Shown: positions 50,646 to 61,402, counted from the first letter of the stretch. The stretch is 64,000 nt of DNA from Ectopseudomonas composti (GCF_001567565.1 NZ_LSSW01000032.1:1-64000); one strand, 5' to 3'. Notes: generated from the sequence alone by a model not told the origin. Program-made: numbers and translations.

Positions 50646-52211
50646 ATGAGCGCCACCGCCAAGAAACGTCAACCGATCTCCACTGGGTCGGAGTGGACCT
50701 TCGACCTGATCCGCCAGTACGACAAGGAAATCGCGCGCATCGCCGAACGCTATGCGCTGGACACCTACCCCAACCAGATCGAAGTGATCACCGCCGAGCA
50801 GATGATGGATGCCTACGCCTCGGTCGGCATGCCGCTGGGCTATCACCACTGGTCGTACGGCAAGCACTTCCTGGCCACCGAAAAAGGCTACAAGCGCGGG
50901 CAGATGGGCCTGGCCTACGAGATCGTGATCAACTCCGACCCCTGCATCGCCTACCTGATGGAGGAGAACACCATCTGCATGCAGGCACTGGTGATCGCCC
51001 ACGCCTGCTACGGCCATAACAGCTTCTTCAAGGGCAACTACCTGTTCCGCACCTGGACCGACGCCAGCTCGATCATCGATTACCTGGTCTTCGCCAAGCA
51101 GTACATCATGCAGTGCGAGGAGCGTTACGGTATCGACGCGGTGGAAGAACTGCTGGATTCCTGCCATGCCCTGATGAACTACGGCGTCGACCGCTACAAG
51201 CGCCCCTATCCCATCTCCGCCGAGGAAGAGCGGCGGCGCCAGAAGGAGCGCGAGGAGCACCTGCAGAAACAGATCAACGACTTGTGGCGCACCATTCCCA
51301 AAAGTGCGGACAAGGGCGGCGAGAAGGACAACAAGCGTTTCCCCGCCGAACCGCAGGAAAACATCCTCTACTTCCTGGAAAAACACGCGCCCCTGCTCGA
51401 ACCCTGGCAGCGCGAAGTGATCCGCATCGTGCGCAAGATCGCCCAGTACTTCTACCCGCAGCGCCAGACCCAGGTGATGAACGAAGGCTGGGCCACCTTC
51501 TGGCACTACACCCTGATGAACGACCTGTACGACGAAGGCCTGGTTACCGACGGCTTCATGATGGAGTTCCTGCAGTCGCACACCAGCGTGGTCTACCAGC
51601 CACCGTTCGACAGCCCCTACTACAGCGGCATCAACCCCTACGCGCTGGGTTTTGCCATGTACCGCGACATCCGCCGTATCTGCGAGGAACCCACCGAAGA
51701 GGACAAACGCTGGTTCCCGGATATCGCCGGCAGTGACTGGCTGACTACGCTCAAATTCGCCATGAACAGCTTCAAGGACGAGAGCTTCATCCTGCAGTTC
51801 CTCTCACCCAAGGTGATCCGCGACTTCAAGCTGTTCGGCATCCTGGACGACGACCAGAAGGACGAACTGCTGGTGCCGGCCATTCACGACGAGCCCGGCT
51901 ACCGCACCATCCGCGAGTTGCTCGCAGCACAGTACAACCTGGGTAACCGCGAGCCCAATGTGCAGATCTGGAACATCGACCGCCGTGGCGACCGCTCGCT
52001 GACCCTGCGCCACCAGCAGCACGACCGCAAGCCGCTGGGCGAGTCCACCGGCGAGGTGCTCAAGCACCTGCATCGGCTCTGGGGTTTCGATATCCACCTG
52101 GAGGTGTGTCAGGGTGACCAGTTGATCACCACCCAACATGTTCCACCGCGTAGCAACTCGGAGAACGACAGCGAATACCCGCGGCTGGATCTGATCATTC
52201 CACCCATTTGA
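50646..52211 (+). CDS. SpoVR family protein (YcgB)
   Basis: 521 aa. Large conserved soluble protein; motifs include HHWSYGKHF (about 75), NEGWATFWHYTLMNDLYDEG (about 279-298) and INPYALGFAMYRDIRR (about 327-342). His/Glu-rich, suggestive of a metal site, but no enzymatic activity is established. First known in Bacillus spore cortex formation; in proteobacteria linked to PrkA and YeaH. GAGAGGG upstream of the ATG. Confidence 0.93.
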   Translation: MSATAKKRQPISTGSEWTFDLIRQYDKEIARIAERYALDTYPNQIEVITAEQMMDAYASVGMPLGYHHWSYGKHFLATEKGYKRGQMGLAYEIVINSDPCIAYLMEENTICMQALVIAHACYGHNSFFKGNYLFRTWTDASSIIDYLVFAKQYIMQCEERYGIDAVEELLDSCHALMNYGVDRYKRPYPISAEEERRRQKEREEHLQKQINDLWRTIPKSADKGGEKDNKRFPAEPQENILYFLEKHAPLLEPWQREVIRIVRKIAQYFYPQRQTQVMNEGWATFWHYTLMNDLYDEGLVTDGFMMEFLQSHTSVVYQPPFDSPYYSGINPYALGFAMYRDIRRICEEPTEEDKRWFPDIAGSDWLTTLKFAMNSFKDESFILQFLSPKVIRDFKLFGILDDDQKDELLVPAIHDEPGYRTIRELLAAQYNLGNREPNVQIWNIDRRGDRSLTLRHQQHDRKPLGESTGEVLKHLHRLWGFDIHLEVCQGDQLITTQHVPPRSNSENDSEYPRLDLIIPPI

Positions 52212-52262
52212 TCGGTTGCCGGGTATGGCTGAGGCCATCAGCATCGAGGCAGACTCCGCGAG

Positions 52263-52784
52263 ATGCCGTGCATGCGCCTATTTCTTGTCATTCTCCTGTG
52301 CCTGGGGCTGGCCACTTGTACCAGCCATATCCCCCAGGCACGCATCCTCAACCCTGGCGACGCCTCACTCGCCGGGCGTCCCAGTTTCGAGCTGATCGAT
52401 CCGCAGGCCAGCCTGGAGGGCGACGCGCCCTTCCCCGAGCGCTATCACCAACTGCCGCGCCTGTTGCGTCATGGTCTTTCCACCCGCGGCTATCACGAGA
52501 GCCAGCAGCCGCAACTGCGTGTCTATTACTGGCTGGCCGTGCAGGACGGCCCGCTGCTGTTCAAGGCCGACGTTCCGCCGCCCAACCCGCTCGGCCCTTA
52601 TCAGGCCATCCATCGCTTGCGTGACGAGACCGGCACCTTGCGCCTGCGCCTGACCGATCTCAATGGGCGCATCCTCTGGGAAGGGCTGATCAGCACTGGT
52701 CTGAGCCCAGCACGCGACAGCGCCGAACTGCTGGGGCGTGCCGTTCAGGTGCTGACGGAACAGATCCCCCTGGCCAGGCCTTAG
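52263..52784 (+). CDS. Small secreted or lipoprotein-like protein (DUF4136-like)
   Basis: 173 aa. N-terminal hydrophobic signal MRLFLVILLCLGLATCTS; the cysteine is preceded by LAT, so the lipobox is imperfect. The rest is a beta-rich domain (LRVYYWLAVQDGPLL, GTLRLRLTDLNGRILWEG) similar to DUF4136 outer membrane proteins. Start uncertain: ATG 52263 or 52272, both with weak ribosome sites. Corresponds to PA0585. Function unknown. Confidence 0.75.
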   Translation: MPCMRLFLVILLCLGLATCTSHIPQARILNPGDASLAGRPSFELIDPQASLEGDAPFPERYHQLPRLLRHGLSTRGYHESQQPQLRVYYWLAVQDGPLLFKADVPPPNPLGPYQAIHRLRDETGTLRLRLTDLNGRILWEGLISTGLSPARDSAELLGRAVQVLTEQIPLARP

Positions 52785-52840
52785 CGCGGCGCAGCGTGCC
52801 GCGTTCTTCGGTATCCTCTGCGCTCAGTGGAGGAACACAC

Positions 52841-54070
52841 ATGCAGATCTACAAAGTTGGCGGCGCAGTCCGTGATCGCCTGCTCGGCCGCCCTGTCAGT
52901 GAAGTGGACTGGGTCGTGGTCGGCGCCAGTGCAGAACAGATGCAGGAACTCGGCTACCGCCCGGTTGGCGCCGATTTCCCGGTATTCCTGCACCCGCAGA
53001 CGGGCGAGGAGTACGCCCTGGCCCGCACCGAGCGCAAGAGCGGCCGTGGCTATGGTGGCTTCACCTTCCACGCCAGCCCCGACGTCACGCTGGAGCAGGA
53101 CCTGATCCGCCGCGACCTGACCGTCAATGCCATGGCCGAGGACGATGCAGGCAACCTGATCGATCCCTACGGCGGCCAGCAGGACCTTGCCGCTCGCCTC
53201 CTGCGCCACGTTTCCCCGGCATTCGCCGAAGATCCGCTGCGTGTTCTGCGCGTCGCCCGCTTCGCCGCGCGTTATGCGCCGCTCGGTTTCAGTGTCGCGC
53301 CAGAAACTCTCGAACTGATGCGCCAGCTGGCCGATTCCGGCGAACTGGGCCACCTCACCGCCGAGCGTAGCTGGAAGGAAATATCCCGCGCGCTGATGGA
53401 GCCGCGCCCCGAGGTATTCGTCCAGGTGCTGCGCGACTGCGGCGCATTGGCCGCCCTGCTGCCGGAAGTGAACGACCTGTTCGGCGTGCCGCAACCGCAG
53501 GCGCATCACCCGGAAGTGGATACCGGGGTGCACGTGCTGAGCGTGCTGTACCAGTGCGCAGAGCACGACCAACCGCTGAACGTGCGCTGGGCGTGCCTGC
53601 TGCATGACGTGGGCAAAGGCCTGACGCCAGAGGACGAGTGGCCACGTCATATCGCCCACGAGCACAGAGGGCTTGCCCTGATCCAGGCGGTCAACGAACG
53701 CTGCAAGGCACCACGCGACTGCGCCGAACTGGCACTGCTGGTCGGCGAGTTTCACACCCATGGCCACCGCGCCCTGGAGCTACGCCCTTCGACACTCCTG
53801 GAGCTACTACAGCGCTTCGACGTGTTCCGCCGCCCGCAACGTTTCGCCGAGTTCGTCGCCGCCTGCGAGATGGATGCACGCGGTCGCCTGGGCTTGGAGC
53901 AACGCCAGTACCCGCAGGCCGCCTACCTGTTGGGCGCCGCCGAGAGCGCACGCCAGGTGCCGGTCAAACCGCTACTGGAGAAGGGATTCAAGGGCGCGGA
54001 GTTGGGCGAAGCGCTCAATCGCGAGCGTCTGAATGCACTCAAGGCCTACAAGGAACAGCACTCCTCGTAG
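52841..54070 (+). CDS. cca: Multifunctional CCA-adding enzyme
   Basis: 409 aa. Adds or repairs the tRNA 3' CCA. Class II nucleotidyltransferase head GGAVRDRLLGRPVSEVDW (7-24), the flexible-loop RRDLTVNAMA (about 91-100), and neck and body domains. C-terminal HD phosphohydrolase part (about 228-330) with LLHDVGKGLTP, as in the full-length E. coli-type enzyme. GGAGG lies 8 nt before the ATG. Confidence 0.95.
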   Translation: MQIYKVGGAVRDRLLGRPVSEVDWVVVGASAEQMQELGYRPVGADFPVFLHPQTGEEYALARTERKSGRGYGGFTFHASPDVTLEQDLIRRDLTVNAMAEDDAGNLIDPYGGQQDLAARLLRHVSPAFAEDPLRVLRVARFAARYAPLGFSVAPETLELMRQLADSGELGHLTAERSWKEISRALMEPRPEVFVQVLRDCGALAALLPEVNDLFGVPQPQAHHPEVDTGVHVLSVLYQCAEHDQPLNVRWACLLHDVGKGLTPEDEWPRHIAHEHRGLALIQAVNERCKAPRDCAELALLVGEFHTHGHRALELRPSTLLELLQRFDVFRRPQRFAEFVAACEMDARGRLGLEQRQYPQAAYLLGAAESARQVPVKPLLEKGFKGAELGEALNRERLNALKAYKEQHSS

Positions 54071-54151
54071 GAGCGGCTGGGCGGCATTCCGTTTCAGCCG
54101 CGATCACCACAGCTCCGCGGCCCGCTTTTTCGCGGATAAATCCGCTCCTAC
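54067..54151. repeat. REP pair after cca
   Basis: GTAGGAGCGG (54067-54076) and CCGCTCCTAC (54142-54151) bound the unit, with inner GCGGATAAATCCGC. Begins inside the last codons of cca. Same core as the REP at 20084. Confidence 0.75.
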
Positions 54152-54194
54152 CGATCGTGCTCCCAAGCACATACGGTGTAGGAATGGCTCTTGT

Positions 54195-54262
54195 GTAGGA
54201 GATTCATTCGCGATCCTGGCGGGCACTCTGTCGCCAATTTTCGCGGATAAATCCGCCGCCAC
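54195..54262. repeat. Second REP-like unit before folK
   Basis: GTAGGAGATTCATTCGCGA on the left and TCGCGGATAAATCCGCCGCC (54241-54260) on the right, a more degraded inverted pair. The cca-folK gap (205 nt) is thus nearly all repeat. Confidence 0.6.
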
Positions 54263-54275
54263 CGGTCGAGTCCGG

Positions 54276-54809
54276 CTACGACGAGTGCGCCTGCAACAGC
54301 TCAGCGGGCGTCAGCTCGGCGCCACGCCACTGGAAGGCCGCCGGCCACAGCTGCTGATCGATCTGCGCAGACGCCCACAACTGCGCGAACGAACGCCCAT
54401 CGACTGGATGGCATACCTCGGGAGCCAGCAGAGCCAGCGGTCTGAGCACGAAAGCATTCTTGAGAATTTCCGCGCGCGGCAGGATCAGGCCGTTGTAGTT
54501 GCCGACCTGCTCGCCATACAGCAGCACGTCGATGTCCAGCGGCAGCCCCTTGCGCTCCGGCGCGTAGCGGCCATTGTCGGCCTCGATGAACTTCAACCGG
54601 CGGTCCAGCTCCAGCAACGGCAGCTCCGTCTCACCCACCACCACCAAATTGAAGAAGTTGCCGCTCTTGATGCCCACGGCGTGGCTCTCGAACACCGGCG
54701 AGCAGCGCATATCGCAGAGCAGCCCGGCCAACGCCTCGAGGCCGGCGACAAGATGAGCCTCGCGCTCGATGTTGCTGCCGAGGCCGAGAAACACCCGAGT
54801 CAGAGGCAT
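54276..54809 (-). CDS. folK: 6-hydroxymethyl-7,8-dihydropterin pyrophosphokinase
   Basis: 177 aa. FLGLGSNIEREAHL (7-20), FNLVVVGET, and the ATP/pterin-binding RKGLPLDIDVLLYG (about 86-99). Activates the pterin with pyrophosphate in folate synthesis. Start overlaps the folB stop by 10 nt. Confidence 0.95.
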   Translation of the reverse strand: MPLTRVFLGLGSNIEREAHLVAGLEALAGLLCDMRCSPVFESHAVGIKSGNFFNLVVVGETELPLLELDRRLKFIEADNGRYAPERKGLPLDIDVLLYGEQVGNYNGLILPRAEILKNAFVLRPLALLAPEVCHPVDGRSFAQLWASAQIDQQLWPAAFQWRGAELTPAELLQAHSS

Positions 54810-55156
54810 CCGCGCTCGATCTCCACGCCCACACCACCGCGTGCAGCGGGAACCGCACCAGGCTTGGTCAGTTTCAGGCGCATCCAGGGAATGTTGAATT
54901 CTTCCATCAGGGTCTGAACCAGACGCTCGGCGAAGGTTTCGACCAGGATGAACTGCGAATCGGCGGCGAACGCCTGAATGCGCGTGGACACGCTGGCGTA
55001 GTCGAGCGCCAGGTTGAGGTCGTCACCGGCTGCAGCCGGCCGGTTGTCCCAGCCCATCTGCAGGTCCAGGCGCAGGCACTGGCGAATGTCGCGCTCCCAA
55101 TCGTAGGCGCCGATCACCGTATCGACCTCCAGCCCCTCGATAAATACTCTGTCCAC
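54800..55156 (-). CDS. folB: Dihydroneopterin aldolase
   Basis: 118 aa. DRVFIEGLEVDTVIGAYDWE (2-21) contains the catalytic Glu and Tyr; LVETFAERLVQ and KLTKPGAVP follow. GTG at 55154-55156 (encoding VDRVFIEG) gives the family length and has GGAG 7 nt upstream; a GTG six codons earlier is in frame. folB-folK is a two-gene operon divergent from plsY. Confidence 0.93.
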   Translation of the reverse strand: MDRVFIEGLEVDTVIGAYDWERDIRQCLRLDLQMGWDNRPAAAGDDLNLALDYASVSTRIQAFAADSQFILVETFAERLVQTLMEEFNIPWMRLKLTKPGAVPAARGGVGVEIERGCL

Positions 55157-55231
55157 CCGCACTCTCCGCGCCACGACAAGGGCGCTGCACCTCGTTAGAA
55201 TCGGACCACCCCATGCCTAGGAATGGCCCCC

Positions 55232-55801
55232 ATGTTCTGGCTTCTGGCAATCCTTGCCTACCTGCTCGGTTCGTTGTCCTTCGCCATCCTGCTCAGCCGA
55301 CTTGCAGGCGGGCCTGACCCGCGCGCCAGTGGCTCGGGCAACCCCGGCGCCACCAACATGCTGCGCGTCGCCGGCAAGAAGCTCGCCGTCATGACGCTGA
55401 TCGGCGATCTGTTCAAGGGTCTGCTCCCGATCCTGATCGCCAAGCTGCTCGGCCTCAGCCTGCATCAGCAAGCCTGGATCGGCCTGGCAGCCGTCGTTGG
55501 CCACCTCTACCCGCTGTACTTCCGCTTTCGCGGCGGCAAGGGCGTAGCCACTGCCGCCGGCATGCTGCTAGGCCTCTATCCGCCGGCCGCCTTGCTCGCC
55601 CTGACGGCATGGGCCCTGGTGTTCCTGCTCACCCGCACCAGCTCGCTGGCCTCACTGATCGCCACGCCGCTGACGCTCCCCCTGCTGGCCTGGCAGCAAC
55701 CAGCCGCCTTGCTGCCAGCTTGCGTGCTGACCGCACTGATCGTCTGGCGACATCGCCGCAATCTGCGCGATCTGTTCGCCGGTAGCGAACGGCGTTTTTA
55801 A
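55232..55801 (+). CDS. plsY: Acyl-phosphate:glycerol-3-phosphate acyltransferase
   Basis: 189 aa, five predicted membrane helices. Three conserved loops are visible: SGNPGATNMLR (about 35-45), GDLFKG (about 59-64), and HLYPLYFRFRGGKGVAT (about 90-106). First acylation step of phospholipid synthesis. ATG 55232 preferred over 55223 because AGGA lies 9 nt upstream of it. Confidence 0.95.
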   Translation: MFWLLAILAYLLGSLSFAILLSRLAGGPDPRASGSGNPGATNMLRVAGKKLAVMTLIGDLFKGLLPILIAKLLGLSLHQQAWIGLAAVVGHLYPLYFRFRGGKGVATAAGMLLGLYPPAALLALTAWALVFLLTRTSSLASLIATPLTLPLLAWQQPAALLPACVLTALIVWRHRRNLRDLFAGSERRF

Positions 55802-55822
55802 GCAACCTGCTGGAAAGAAAAT

Positions 55823-55838
55823 CGCGGCTGAAGCCGCG
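55823..55838. terminator. Hairpin between convergent plsY and tsaD
   Basis: CGCGGCT / AGCCGCG with a 2 nt loop; REP-like core. No strong T-tract, so terminator function is probable but weak. Confidence 0.5.
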
Positions 55839-55858
55839 CCCACAGGGCTTAGGCTCAA

Positions 55859-56884
55859 TTAAATCGCCGGCAGCGACTCCATCGGCCAGCGCGCCTGCAC
55901 CTTGATCGCCAGGTCCTCATGCTGCCCGGCCAGCAAACGCTGGCAACCGGCGTAGGCGATCATCGCGCCATTGTCGGTACAGAAACGCGGCCGCGCATAG
56001 AACACCTTGCCCTTCATCTCGCCCAGCATGCGCTCCAGATGCTCGCGCAACGCCTTGTTGGCGCTCACGCCGCCGGCGATCACCAGGCTCTTCAGCCCGC
56101 TCTGCTTGAGCGCGCGCTTGCACTTGATGGTCAGAGTCTCGACTACTGCCTGCTGGAAGGCCAGCGCGATGTCGCGACGGGCTTGGTCGAGGTCGTCACT
56201 GCTGTCGCGGCATTGTTGCCAGGTATTCAGGGCGAATGTCTTCAGGCCGCTGAAGCTGAAATCCAGGCCCGGACGATCAGTCATCGGCCGCGGGAAGACG
56301 AAACGCCCCGGCGTGCCCTGCTCGGCCAGCTTAGCTATTTCCGGCCCCCCCGGATAATTCAGCCCCATCAGCTTGGCAGTCTTGTCGAAGGCTTCACCGG
56401 CGGCGTCGTCCAGCGACTCACCGAGCAACTGGTACTGACCGATGCCATCGACTCGTACCAGCTGGGTGTGCCCGCCGGACACCAACAAGGCGACGAACGG
56501 AAAGGCTGGCGGCTGCTCTTCCAGCATCGGTGCCAGCAGATGACCTTCCATATGGTGTACGCCAACCGCCGGCACGCCCCAGGCAAAGGCCAGCGCCTGG
56601 GCGCAGGACGCACCGACCAGCAGCGCGCCGACCAGCCCGGGGCCCGCCGTGTAGGCCAGCGCGTCGATATCGCTGGCCTGCTTGCCCGCCTCATCCAGCA
56701 CCTGGCGGATCAGCGGCAACATGCGTTTGACGTGGTCGCGCGAGGCCAATTCGGGCACTACGCCACCGTAAACGCGATGCAGGTCGATCTGGCTGAACAG
56801 GGCGTCAGCCAGCAGGCCGCGCTCACTGTCATAGAGTGCGACACCGGTTTCATCGCAGGAGGTTTCCAATCCCAGTACGAGCAT
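55859..56884 (-). CDS. tsaD: tRNA N6-adenosine threonylcarbamoyltransferase
   Basis: 341 aa. Installs t6A37 in ANN-decoding tRNAs with TsaB/TsaE. ASKHA fold with ETSCDETGVAL (7-17), iron-binding HxxxH in VHHMEGHLLAP (about 109-119), LVSGGHTQLV (about 132) and VIAGGVSANKALR (about 265). Start at ATG 56882-56884 gives exact family length. Divergent from rpsU as in E. coli. Confidence 0.96.
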   Translation of the reverse strand: MLVLGLETSCDETGVALYDSERGLLADALFSQIDLHRVYGGVVPELASRDHVKRMLPLIRQVLDEAGKQASDIDALAYTAGPGLVGALLVGASCAQALAFAWGVPAVGVHHMEGHLLAPMLEEQPPAFPFVALLVSGGHTQLVRVDGIGQYQLLGESLDDAAGEAFDKTAKLMGLNYPGGPEIAKLAEQGTPGRFVFPRPMTDRPGLDFSFSGLKTFALNTWQQCRDSSDDLDQARRDIALAFQQAVVETLTIKCKRALKQSGLKSLVIAGGVSANKALREHLERMLGEMKGKVFYARPRFCTDNGAMIAYAGCQRLLAGQHEDLAIKVQARWPMESLPAI

Positions 56885-56975
56885 GGAGCTTGAGCCTTGA
56901 TTTGCCGCGTGGAACAAAGGCGCGCATGATAAGCGCCGCCCGGCGGAGCGGCCAGTGCTTTTCGATCAGAGGCCT

Positions 56976-57004
56976 TTGCATTCCTCGGCTCGAAACGGTA
57001 ACAT
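56976..57004 (+). promoter_or_regulatory. Sigma-70 promoter of rpsU-dnaG-rpoD
   Basis: TTGCAT (56976-56981), 17 nt spacer, TAACAT (56999-57004), 84 nt upstream of rpsU in the tsaD-rpsU divergent gap. Confidence 0.6.
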
Positions 57005-57087
57005 CCGCAACCCTTAAAAACCGACGCACCCCGAGCCACATTGCCGGGTACGCGTTAACCCGGTAATTAAAGATAGGTACGACCTGG

Positions 57088-57303
57088 ATGCCAGCCGTCA
57101 AAGTTAAAGAGAACGAACCCTTCGACGTAGCCCTGCGTCGTTTCAAGCGCTCCTGCGAAAAAGCCGGTGTACTGGCTGAAGTTCGTAGCCGCGAATTCTA
57201 CGAAAAGCCGACCGCTGAGCGTAAGCGCAAGGCCGCTGCCGCTGTTAAGCGTCACGCCAAGAAAGTGCAGCGCGAGCAGCGCCGCAGCGTTCGCCTGTAC
57301 TAA
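57088..57303 (+). CDS. rpsU: 30S ribosomal protein S21
   Basis: 71 aa. MPAVKVKENEPFDVALRRF followed by the basic C-terminal helix typical of bS21, which helps the 30S subunit bind mRNA leaders. First gene of the macromolecular synthesis operon. Two stem-loops follow before dnaG. Confidence 0.98.
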   Translation: MPAVKVKENEPFDVALRRFKRSCEKAGVLAEVRSREFYEKPTAERKRKAAAAVKRHAKKVQREQRRSVRLY

Positions 57304-57323
57304 TACAGTACAAGCAGCGCTCG

Positions 57324-57347
57324 AATGCCCGGCTTCGGCCGGGCATT
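57324..57347 (+). terminator. Stem-loop after rpsU (attenuating)
   Basis: AATGCCCGGC / GCCGGGCATT 10 bp stem with a TTCG tetraloop, a very stable hairpin, followed by a weak GCATTT run. Likely lowers readthrough into dnaG. Confidence 0.75.
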
Positions 57348-57357
57348 GCATTTACAG

Positions 57358-57396
57358 AACTCCGCTTCGCCAGCCGGCGAATGGTCGGAGTTTTTT
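57358..57396 (+). terminator. Second rho-independent terminator between rpsU and dnaG
   Basis: AACTCCG...CGGAGTT outer stem with inner CTTCGCC / GGCGAAT pairing and a T6 tract. Together with the preceding hairpin it would strongly reduce dnaG relative to rpsU. Confidence 0.8.
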
Positions 57397-57451
57397 GCAT
57401 TTGTACCAATCCGCTGTCCGGCGCCCGTGCCGAGCAGTATCCTGAGCGCCT

Positions 57452-59455
57452 ATGGCCGGCCTGATTCCGCAATCCTTCATCGATGATCTGCTCAACCGCA
57501 CCGACATCGTCGATGTGGTGAGTTCGCGCATCCAGCTGAAAAAGACCGGCAAGAACTACAGCGCCTGCTGTCCTTTCCACAAGGAAAAGACCCCCTCCTT
57601 CACCGTCAGCCCGGACAAGCAGTTCTACTACTGTTTCGGCTGCGGCGCCGGCGGCAATGCCCTCGGCTTCGTCATGGACCACGATCAACTGGAGTTCCCC
57701 CAGGCGATCGAGGAACTGGCCAAGCGCGCCGGCATGGACGTACCGCGCGAAGAAAGCGGGCGCGGACACAAACCCCGGCAGCCGGTGGACTCACCGCTCT
57801 ACCCGCTGCTCAATGCCGCCGCCGAGCACTATCGCCAGGCCCTGAAAAGTCACCCGCAGCGTAAATACGCCGTGGACTACCTCAAGGGCCGCGGCCTGAC
57901 CGGCGAGATCGCCCGCGACTTCGGCATCGGTTTCGCCCCGCCCGGCTGGGACAACCTGCTCAAGCAACTGGGCGCCGACGCCCTGCAGCAGAAAGTGATG
58001 ATCGACGCCGGCCTGCTGATCGAGAACGCCGAGAACGGCAGGCGCTACGACCGCTTCCGCGACCGCATCATGTTCCCCATCCGCGACAGCCGCGGCCGGG
58101 TGATCGCCTTCGGCGGCCGGGTTCTGGGCGACGACAAGCCCAAGTACCTCAACTCACCGGAAACCCCGGTGTTCCACAAGGGCCAGGAACTCTACGGCCT
58201 GTACGAGGCACGCAAGCACAACCGCGACCTCGACGAGATCATGGTGGTCGAAGGCTACATGGACGTCATCGCCCTGGCCCAGCAAGGGTTGCGCAATGCC
58301 GTGGCAACCCTGGGCACCGCCACCAGCGAAGAACACCTCAAGCGCCTGTTCCGCATCGTGCCCAGCGTATTGTTCTGCTTCGATGGTGACGCTGCCGGGC
58401 GCAATGCCGCCTGGCGCGCCCTGGAGTCGACCCTGTCGAGCCTGCAGGACGGCCGCCGCGCGCGTTTTCTGTTCCTGCCCGACGGCGAGGACCCGGACAC
58501 CCTGGTGCGCGCCGAGGGCACCGACGCCTTCCGCGCCCGCATCAACCAGCACGCCCAACCGCTGGCCGACTACTTCTTCCAGCAGCTTTGCGAAGAGGCC
58601 GACCCGCGCTCACTGGAAGGCAAGGCGCACCTGGTGACCCTAGCCGCACCGCTGATCGACAAGATTCCCGGCAACAACTTGCGCGCCCTGATGCGCCAGC
58701 GCCTGAGCGAGATCACCGGCCTGTCCGGCGAAGCCCTGAGCCAGGTCGTCAGCGCTCCGCGCAGCCACGCCCCCGCCCCCACCAGTCAGGCGACCGGCGG
58801 CGATTACCCGGATTACGGCGATATTCCCGACAGCGCCTACTACGACAACCTGCCGGACGTCGGCGGTTACGAGCAGCCCGCACCGCCCCAGCAGCACTAC
58901 GAGCGCAGTAACGAAGGCGGCAAAGGCAGCTGGAAAAAAGATGCCAGCGGCAAGTGGAACAACAAAAAGGGCAAGGGTGACTTCGCCCCACGTGCCCCAC
59001 GCACGGCGGTGAGCGTCGAATCACCGCACCTGATCGCCCTACGCACCTTGCTGCACCATCCGCACCTGGCGCAAAAGGTCGAAGATGTCAGCCATTTCGC
59101 CGACGAAGACGACACCTATGCCCAGCTTCTCGTGGCCTTGGTCGGCGCACTGCAGAAAGCGCCCAACCTGCGTTCGCTGCAACTGATCGCCCGCTGGCAC
59201 GGCACCGAACAAGGTCGCCTGCTGCGGGCGCTGGCGGAGAAGGAATGGCTGATCCAGGGCGACAACCTTGAACAGCAGTTTTTCGACACCATTACTACAC
59301 TTGCAAACAGTCAATCGCAGAGGCGGCGTGAAAAGGCGCTCCGCAGCATCATTCATAAAAGCCCCAGCGAGCTCACCGACGAGGAGAAGACATTGCTCAG
59401 AGAGCACTACAGCTTGACCTCCTCCCAGAGCAGCAAGTCCCCAACTGGCGCCTAA
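57452..59455 (+). CDS. dnaG: DNA primase
   Basis: 667 aa. N-terminal CHC2 zinc finger (CCPFHKEKTPSF and YYCFGCGAGG, about 40-66), Toprim catalytic core with MVVEGYMDVIALA (about 265-277) and FCFDGDAAGRNA (about 308-319), then a low-complexity Gly/Lys/Pro linker (about 470-515) and the C-terminal DnaB-binding helical domain. Synthesises replication primers. Sixty-seven nt before rpoD. Confidence 0.97.
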   Translation: MAGLIPQSFIDDLLNRTDIVDVVSSRIQLKKTGKNYSACCPFHKEKTPSFTVSPDKQFYYCFGCGAGGNALGFVMDHDQLEFPQAIEELAKRAGMDVPREESGRGHKPRQPVDSPLYPLLNAAAEHYRQALKSHPQRKYAVDYLKGRGLTGEIARDFGIGFAPPGWDNLLKQLGADALQQKVMIDAGLLIENAENGRRYDRFRDRIMFPIRDSRGRVIAFGGRVLGDDKPKYLNSPETPVFHKGQELYGLYEARKHNRDLDEIMVVEGYMDVIALAQQGLRNAVATLGTATSEEHLKRLFRIVPSVLFCFDGDAAGRNAAWRALESTLSSLQDGRRARFLFLPDGEDPDTLVRAEGTDAFRARINQHAQPLADYFFQQLCEEADPRSLEGKAHLVTLAAPLIDKIPGNNLRALMRQRLSEITGLSGEALSQVVSAPRSHAPAPTSQATGGDYPDYGDIPDSAYYDNLPDVGGYEQPAPPQQHYERSNEGGKGSWKKDASGKWNNKKGKGDFAPRAPRTAVSVESPHLIALRTLLHHPHLAQKVEDVSHFADEDDTYAQLLVALVGALQKAPNLRSLQLIARWHGTEQGRLLRALAEKEWLIQGDNLEQQFFDTITTLANSQSQRRREKALRSIIHKSPSELTDEEKTLLREHYSLTSSQSSKSPTGA

Positions 59456-59469
59456 AGCGCAAGCTGAGG

Positions 59470-59475
59470 TATAAT
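59470..59475 (+). promoter_or_regulatory. Candidate -10 element for an internal rpoD promoter
   Basis: A perfect TATAAT at 59470-59475, 48 nt before the rpoD ATG, flanked by GAGG and CCTC. No good -35 at 17 nt (GGCGCC region), so an activator or alternative factor may be needed. An internal promoter here is expected from other macromolecular operons. Confidence 0.45.
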
Positions 59476-59522
59476 CCTCGGCTTGTTTTCAGCCCGCCAA
59501 GACCTTCAGTGGATAGGGTGTT

Positions 59523-61370
<1,848 letters not shown>

Positions 61371-61374
61371 TACC

Positions 61375-61402
61375 AAACCCCCGGCCCAGGCCGGGGGTTT
61401 TG
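61375..61402 (+). terminator. Rho-independent terminator after rpoD
   Basis: AAACCCCCGGCC / GGCCGGGGGTTT 12 bp stem with a 2 nt loop and T4 tract; ends the macromolecular operon. Confidence 0.92.

Noticed and set aside
59466..59479. GAGG-TATAAT-CCTC as an operator
   Set aside because: Four-base arms around the -10 are too short to support a specific repressor site; kept only as a -10 candidate.
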